NCBI RefSeq assembly: GCF_001579945.1
Contig: NZ_CP011971.1
Location: 2,850,030 to 2,914,029, forward strand
DNA: 64,000 bases
Direction of reading: 5' to 3'
Origin: Steroidobacter denitrificans
GTDB lineage: Bacteria; Pseudomonadota; Gammaproteobacteria; Steroidobacterales; Steroidobacteraceae
Shown here one piece after another: positions 59,497 through 64,000 of the stretch. The notes under the pieces were generated by a model. That model did not search any database. It had not been told where the DNA came from and saw only the letters and a list, made by a program, of their open reading frames with translations. The position numbers and the translations under genes were made by a program. Each line of letters starts with the position of its first letter. Within the stretch, counting starts at the first letter, position 1.

Positions 59497-60749
59497 CCAA
59501 GCAGGACAACGCCCTGGAAGTCTGGCTGGATGATGACCTCGACCCTCCATGCCTGGTCGGCACGCTGGCCCATGACCGTGGCCAGATCCGCTTCCACTAT
59601 GAACGGGACTGGCTCCAGAACCCTCGCGCCTTTGCGCTGGATCCCGACCTCTCCCTGGACGAGCACCCCTTCTTTCCGAAGCCGGAGTTCGGCAACTTCG
59701 GCATCTTTCTGGACTCGTCGCCTGACCGCTGGGGCCAAACGCTGATGAAGCGCCGTGAGGCCTTGCAGGCCAAGGACGAGAAGCGGCCGCCCCGCACGCT
59801 CTACGCCTGGGACTTCCTCATCGGTGTGCAGGACCAGACCCGCCAAGGCGCATTGCGCTTTCGTCGGCCGGGTACGGAAACCTTCCTCGGCGACGAGACG
59901 ATGGCGGCGCCGCCAGTGACGACCTTGCGTGAACTGGAAGTAGTCGCCTATCAACTCAGCAGCCGGCGCATCGACGACCTCGATGCCCTGCGCAGATGGT
60001 TGGCGGTACTCGTCGCGCCGGGCGCCTCGCTGGGTGGGGCCAGACCTAAGGCCAACTTCACGGAGGCAGACGGCTCGCTCTGGATCGCCAAATTCCCCGC
60101 CCATGAGGACGACCGGGACGTTGGGGCCTGGGAGTACGTGGTTCACCAACTGGCCCGGAAGGCTGGCGTGGATGTACCACCGGCGAGGCTGATCAGGCTG
60201 GGCAACGATTTTCACACCTTCTGCGTGCAGAGGTTCGATCGCGCGCATGGTACCCGGCGCTTCTATGCTTCGGCGATGACGCTGCTGCGCAAGACGCAGA
60301 GCGAGGGCACGAGCTACCTGGAACTGGCCCAGTTCATCCGCGCCCAGGGAGATGCGGAGCATGCGGACGCGGACCTGGCGCAGCTATTCCGTCGCGTGGC
60401 ATTCAACGTCGCGGTCGGCAACCGGGATGATCACCTGCGCAATCACGGCTTTGTGCTTGGCAAGATGGGGTGGCGCCTCGCGCCGGCGTTTGATGTCAAC
60501 CCGAACATCTACAAGGCGGAGCATGTCCTGAACATCGACGATGTCGACAACCGGCCGAGCCTGGAGACGGTTCTCGGCGCGGCAGTGTTCTACGGGCTGG
60601 GTGACGACCCTGCTCGGCAGGTGATAGAGGAAGTGGCGGCAGTGGTCGATGGCTGGCAGGATGCGGCGCGCAGAGCCGGCATCTCAGGCGCCGACATTGA
60701 CCTGACTGCGGGGGCTTTCTCTGCCCATGCGGAGTTTCGTGCCCAGTAG
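59493..60749 (+). CDS. hipA: HipA-like Ser/Thr kinase toxin (module 2, intact)
   Basis: 418 residues, full length. N-terminal subdomain (FGIFLDSSPDRWGQTLMKRRE), core with GASLGGARPKANF, RFDRA, and kinase motifs VGNRDDHLRNHGF (catalytic Asp region) and FDVNPN (metal-binding DxN). HipA of E. coli phosphorylates glutamyl-tRNA synthetase and causes dormancy; the target here is unknown. Confidence 0.92.
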   Translation: MTKQDNALEVWLDDDLDPPCLVGTLAHDRGQIRFHYERDWLQNPRAFALDPDLSLDEHPFFPKPEFGNFGIFLDSSPDRWGQTLMKRREALQAKDEKRPPRTLYAWDFLIGVQDQTRQGALRFRRPGTETFLGDETMAAPPVTTLRELEVVAYQLSSRRIDDLDALRRWLAVLVAPGASLGGARPKANFTEADGSLWIAKFPAHEDDRDVGAWEYVVHQLARKAGVDVPPARLIRLGNDFHTFCVQRFDRAHGTRRFYASAMTLLRKTQSEGTSYLELAQFIRAQGDAEHADADLAQLFRRVAFNVAVGNRDDHLRNHGFVLGKMGWRLAPAFDVNPNIYKAEHVLNIDDVDNRPSLETVLGAAVFYGLGDDPARQVIEEVAAVVDGWQDAARRAGISGADIDLTAGAFSAHAEFRAQ

Positions 60750-60849
60750 GGTAGACGGATGCCAGCACTGTGCCGCGCTGAGAAACCGCATCCACGTCTG
60801 CGAATCCTGACTCTCAATCCCGGCATGCGCAAGGCGCAGTGGGACGCCG

Positions 60850-61070
60850 ATGAAAGCGGCTGTCTCTGCCGCGATCGCCAAAGTTCAGGACGAAATCGAT
60901 CTGACCCAGAGGAAGGTCAAGAAAAAGGCCGAGGAAACCGCGCGCCACACGCACGACGCGCTGAAGGCCATCGACCCCAACCTTGCCAAAGAGCTGACCC
61001 CGCAATTCACGCCGCTGACCACCGCCAAGTGGGCTGGGCTGTTCTCCGTCAACATGGATATCATCAGTTG
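60850..61070 (+). pseudogene. fragment of an AAA-family ATPase (OLD/defence-type)
   Basis: A stretch of about 70 codons, starting MKAAVSAAIAKVQDE and containing ALKAIDPNLAKELTPQFTP and AKWAGLFSVNMD, is like the part of OLD-type AAA proteins just before the GIPLNKRGSG segment. It stops being homologous at 61070, exactly at a copy of the direct repeat. Both ends of the gene are missing. Assignment is from recalled family sequence, so moderate. Confidence 0.5.
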
Positions 61071-61089
61071 CAGCTGTTTTACAAATTCT
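61071..61089 (+). repeat. short direct repeat at broken gene end, copy 2
   Basis: Copy of 59061-59078 with a one-base length difference; it follows the last homologous codon of the ATPase fragment. Confidence 0.6.
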
Positions 61090-61109
61090 GCAGGAACAGT
61101 CCAGAGCCT

Positions 61110-61510
61110 TCACTCTAGATCGAACTGATCCGGCGTTGCGAATCGCAGCTCTCCTGTGCGTACACCTGCCAGCAATAGCAGGCGCAGACCAAGCCGAATC
61201 TGCTGGTGTCCCCGATAGCCACGCGATCCCTGCAGAAGCAGCGGCAACTCCTCCACCCGCAAGAAGGGGTTGTGGGCAACGGGCATTCTCGGCAGGGCAA
61301 CGGCATCCAGATCCGACGCGGGATTGCACTCAAGTCCTGGGAACTTGACCATGGCGAACCGGAAGAGTTGCCGGAGCCAGAGCCGGCACTTCTGGGCAAT
61401 GGTGAATGCGCCACGTGCCTCGATTTTTGCCAACACTACGACCAGATCGCTTCGGCTGATGTCGTATATCGACCGCTTCCTGAATGACTGGCTGTAAGTG
61501 GATCTCGGTA
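61110..61510 (-). pseudogene. tyrosine-recombinase (P4-type integrase) remnant 1
   Basis: Minus-strand remnant of a tRNA-targeting integrase. Recognisable: KRSIYDISRSDLVVVLAKIEARGAF, LWLRQLFRFAMV, NPASDLDAVALPR and GLRLLLLAGVRTGELRFATPDQFDLE, with the first catalytic Arg (GVRTGELR). It then stops; the HxxR and Tyr part is absent. The N-terminal part is also missing and no good start exists. Paralogous to remnant 2 at 63056. A tRNA-Gly 3' fragment lies about 90 bp beyond its 5' end, the standard attachment layout. Confidence 0.85.
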
Positions 61511-61845
61511 GACGTCTCTGGAACGTCGTAGCCGCGAAAAAGAGGCTTAAGCCTCTGACTAACTTCTAATTCGCAGCGCTCCATGGCCTTCAGTGGACTG
61601 GAGCGGGTGATGGGAATCGTACCCGGTCCCTAAGCGGTTGATGAAAAAGACTTCCTCGTCCATGCGGCCGGTGATATGGGCCGCATTTCGGGCCCAATTT
61701 TCGCACGTGGCTGAGACGTGTGTACAGCTGTTCCACCGCGTTCCGCTGACGCCTGTTAAGAGCCATTTCGCCAGTTCTCCGCCGCTGCAGAAATGTTCAA
61801 CAGCGGGCCCGCATATCTACACTTGGACGTGGAAGCGGCTATGCA
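61511..61845. other. degraded stretch with att-like site
   Basis: No gene recognised apart from the tRNA-Gly fragment at 61599; a 58-codon minus-strand frame that reads through the fragment is not credible as a gene. Confidence 0.5.
61599..61624 (-). other. tRNA-Gly 3'-end fragment, probable integrase attachment site
   Basis: On the minus strand GGGTACGATTCCCATC then ACCCGCTCCA: the T-arm loop and acceptor end of a tRNA-Gly, with CCA, differing from the usual GGGTTCGATTCCC by one base. The rest of the tRNA is absent, as at an att site made by integration into a tRNA gene. The integrase remnant begins just downstream in the same direction. Confidence 0.6.
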
Positions 61846-62013
61846 CTACGGCGTCCGCATGTGGCGCAGTACCTCATTCGCAATGTCGGTGATGCTGTCC
61901 TCGACCAATTCGCCCCGCCCGGCTTGTGCGATCCGGCCGGTCAGCAGGGTCTTCAGTTCCTGCAGAGCCTGATGTTGCTGGTCGTCGGTGGTGTTGATCG
62001 TCAGGCGGTTCAT
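61846..62013 (-). CDS. small antitoxin-like protein, no adjacent toxin
   Basis: 55 residues, MNRLTINTTDDQQHQALQ... with a short N-terminal strand followed by helices and a C-terminal GRGELVEDSITDIANEVLRHM. Looks like a ParD/RelB-type antitoxin that ends in an acidic tail, but I do not recognise it exactly. GGAG lies 7 bases before the ATG. No toxin gene follows on the same strand. Confidence 0.55.
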   Translation of the reverse strand: MNRLTINTTDDQQHQALQELKTLLTGRIAQAGRGELVEDSITDIANEVLRHMRTP

Positions 62014-62115
62014 GGGCGTGCTCCGAACTGAAGATGTAGGCGCTCAGTATCGATCATGTGTGAACTCGTAGCTCTGAAGTGATGCGGGCCACAAACCGAT
62101 GCCTATCGGGCAGCG

Positions 62116-62643
62116 CTACAGCGTCCTTCCGCCTGCCGATGGAGGCGCTACAAGCAGTCGGCGCGCATCTTTCAGCAGCAGCAGTAGTTGCTGTTCGCGG
62201 GCCGGCGATGCCGCAAAACCGAAACGCAGATAGAAGCGCGAGGCATCCTCGTCAATCGGATGAGTTAACAGTGCCCGAACACCGGCCTGTTCGGCGATGA
62301 CCAGAGTGCGGCGGATCGCATCCTGCAGGAGCCCAACGCCAATGCCACGACCCTGGTCCTGTCGGGCCACCGCCATCCGGGCCAGGATGACAACGGGGAT
62401 GGGATAGGCGCCCATGCCCTTGCGGATACGATCCGGGGCTTCGAGCGTGTCGATCTGCCCCACCGTCAGACTGTAGTACCCCACGATACGGGGACCGTCA
62501 CAGACCACGTAGGTCTTGGCGGAACCGCTGGCCTGCGCCTGTCGTGCATGGCGCGCCAGCCAGTCATCCAGGCTGGGTTTGCCGCAGTCGAAGCCATCCA
62601 GTACGTGGCTGGCCTCCAGTGCCTGGGGCACCGTCAGCGGCAT
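62116..62643 (-). CDS. GNAT acetyltransferase toxin (TacT/AtaT-like)
   Basis: 175 residues of the GNAT fold: FDCGKPSLDDWLARHARQAQ, GYYSLTVGQI, RMAVARQDQGRGIGVGLLQDAIRR (acetyl-CoA binding Q/R-x-x-G-x-G) and ASRFYLRFGF. Toxins of this family acetylate aminoacyl-tRNA and stop translation. Preceded by its DUF1778 antitoxin with a 4-bp gap. Confidence 0.88.
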   Translation of the reverse strand: MPLTVPQALEASHVLDGFDCGKPSLDDWLARHARQAQASGSAKTYVVCDGPRIVGYYSLTVGQIDTLEAPDRIRKGMGAYPIPVVILARMAVARQDQGRGIGVGLLQDAIRRTLVIAEQAGVRALLTHPIDEDASRFYLRFGFAASPAREQQLLLLLKDARRLLVAPPSAGGRTL

Positions 62644-62647
62644 TGGC

Positions 62648-62920
62648 TTAAGCCCAGGGCGCCGTTCGGGAGAACAGGTCCTTCAGGCCAGGGTTGTCCT
62701 GTGCCGGCCGATCCAGCAGGTCCAGCAAGGCCCGTGATTGGCTGCCAGACACCAGAAACAGGCGCTGATCGAGCAGCGTCTGTTCGGCGGCCTGGCAGGC
62801 GCTATCCAGGATGAAATCGGTCATCGACTTGTGCGCTGCTTCGGCGGCGCGTCGCAGGACGGCTTCCTGCTGGGGTGTGGCGCGCAGACCGAGACGGGCG
62901 GAGCGGGCGGTGGTTGCCAT
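62648..62920 (-). CDS. DUF1778 antitoxin (TacA-like)
   Basis: 90 residues with a ribbon-helix-helix type N-terminus (RSARLGLRATPQQEAVLRRAAEAAHKSMTDFILDSACQAAEQTL) and a C-terminal toxin-binding tail ending DLFSRTAPWA. First gene of the pair; a strong AGGAGG precedes the ATG and a TACAAT-like -10 lies upstream. Confidence 0.9.
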   Translation of the reverse strand: MATTARSARLGLRATPQQEAVLRRAAEAAHKSMTDFILDSACQAAEQTLLDQRLFLVSGSQSRALLDLLDRPAQDNPGLKDLFSRTAPWA

Positions 62921-63055
62921 GATAGGGAACCTCCTGATCTGAATTGTACGCTACGTTATCACAATAGGCGCACAAATCGGAATCTGATTGCTACCCACGT
63001 CACCCCTGAGGTGAGATCTGCCTAGGTGCGCCGAAATGATTATTAGATGCTAAAT

Positions 63056-64000
63056 TTATAAATTATTAACAGAAATAAAAGACATCAAGTAATCAAGCAC
63101 CTCCAAACGGAGCTTCCCCGAGGGGCTCCGTTCGATCTGGCTGTGCTCCGCCAGTTCGGCGTCTCTCCCCAGCTGGCTGCCCAGTACGTCAGGAGTGGCT
63201 GGCTTCTGCGTCTGGCTCAAGGCGTCTACGCCTTTCCTGCGGATCGCTTCGAGGTTCATGGCGCGCTGCGGGATGATCCAAAGTCCCTGGTCCAGATGGA
63301 ACTGATCCGGCGTCGCCAGTCGCAGTTCGCCGGTGCGCACGCCGGTCAAAAGCAGGAACCGCAGTCCGAGCTGGGTCTGCAACCTGCCGCGATACTTGCG
63401 CAGCCGCTGCAACAGCTTCGGCAGGTCGGGCATACGCAGGAACGGATTGTGGTTCACTGGCGGCAGCGGCACCGCGACCACATCGAGATCGGATGCCGGG
63501 TTGTACTCCAGGTCCGGCACCACAACCAGCGCGTAGCGGAACATCTGGTCGAACCAGGTTCGCACCTTCTCGGCGACGGACAGCGCCTTGCGCCGCTCGA
63601 TCCTGGCGATCACTTCCAGCAGATCGGGGCGCTTGATGTCATAGATCGAGCGCTTGCCCAATGCCGGCAGCACGTCCTTCTCGAAGATGCGCGGGAGTAC
63701 CGATGCGGTGCACTGCCGGCCCTTCTTGAGGCTGAGTTCGCGATGGGTGAACCACTGCTTATACACCAACTCGAAAGTGTGCTCGCCAGCGAAACGGACT
63801 GCGGCGCGCTTCTGCTTGCGATGGGCACGTGGATTGATGCCCTTAGCCAACAGAGCTCGCGCTTCATCACGCAAGCCACGCGCTTCGCGCAGCGTGATCT
63901 CTGGGTACGTACCCAGCGACATACGCTTCTGTTTGTTCGACCAGTAATAACGGAAGTGCCAGGTTCTACCACCGCCCGCCGTTACAGCCAGTGAGAGGCC
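63056..64000 (-). pseudogene. tyrosine-recombinase (P4-type integrase) remnant 2, 5' end outside window
   Basis: Minus-strand integrase entering from the right edge: RTWHFRYYWSNKQKRMSLGTYPEITLREARGLRDEARALL (DUF4102 part), the core-binding region KRSIYDIKRPDLLEVIARIERRKAL, and GLRFLLLTGVRTGELRLATPDQFHLDQGLWIIP. Beyond WIIP (about 63273) the frame runs into unrelated sequence, so the catalytic HxxR-Tyr region is lost. Paralogous to remnant 1 and broken close to the same residue. Confidence 0.88.
63062..63273 (+). pseudogene. N-terminal fragment of an AbiEi-like antitoxin
   Basis: Plus-strand frame containing IKHLQTELPRGAPFDLAVLRQFG, VSPQLAAQYVRSGWLLRLAQGVYA and FEVHGALR, which match the winged-helix N-terminus of AbiEi antitoxins. 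No ATG at its beginning, and homology stops at about 63273 where the sequence turns into the end of integrase remnant 2. No AbiEii toxin is present. Confidence 0.6.

Overview
The window is about 60% GC, densely coded and proteobacterial. A CheA/MCP chemotaxis set, YggX-MutY-AsmA, many TonB-dependent receptors, cyclopropane fatty-acid synthase and large PAS/c-di-GMP signalling proteins point to an environmental gammaproteobacterium, perhaps of the Nevskiales/Steroidobacter type. That placement is an inference from gene content, not a phylogeny.

Layout. 1-4257 (minus): STAS protein, cheA and a chemoreceptor cut by the window edge, behind a sigma-28-like promoter. 4806-6074: poly-glycine lipoprotein. 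6244-8807 (minus): FAD reductase overlapping a cyclopropane-synthase-like methyltransferase. 8931-14297 (minus): SulP transporter, then the housekeeping unit asmA-mutY-yggX. 14378-30217: a signalling island with three hybrid histidine kinases, one GGDEF, two REC-EAL proteins, two NarL-type regulators and a response-regulator-fused kinase; part of it looks like a duplicated EAL-kinase module. 30439-31875: aldehyde dehydrogenase.

31909-37802 is the most interesting region: two sequences matching the ModE (molybdate repressor) operator precede a TonB-dependent receptor, a Tat-exported binding protein, a FecCD-type permease, its ATPase and a small exported protein of unknown function. Together they look like a molybdate/tungstate- or metallophore-type uptake route. 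The receptor carries a perfect 192-bp in-frame tandem duplication in its plug domain. 38256-44510: a second receptor, a luciferase-like oxidoreductase, two SDRs and a membrane protein resembling plant cycloeucalenol cycloisomerase, suggesting uptake and processing of a sterol- or terpenoid-like lipid. 44559-51114: a complete N-type F-ATPase operon (beta, epsilon, Q, R, a, c, b, alpha, gamma) without a separate delta gene. 51195-52901: an IS1634-type transposase. 53122-57439: a two-component system divergent from a catecholate-type siderophore receptor with a Fur-like palindrome between them.

57440-64000 is a decayed genomic island: a broken and an intact hipBA module in tandem, an AAA-ATPase remnant, two integrase remnants truncated at about the same residue, a tRNA-Gly 3'-end fragment (probable attachment site), an orphan antitoxin-like gene, a DUF1778/GNAT toxin-antitoxin pair and an AbiEi-like antitoxin fragment.
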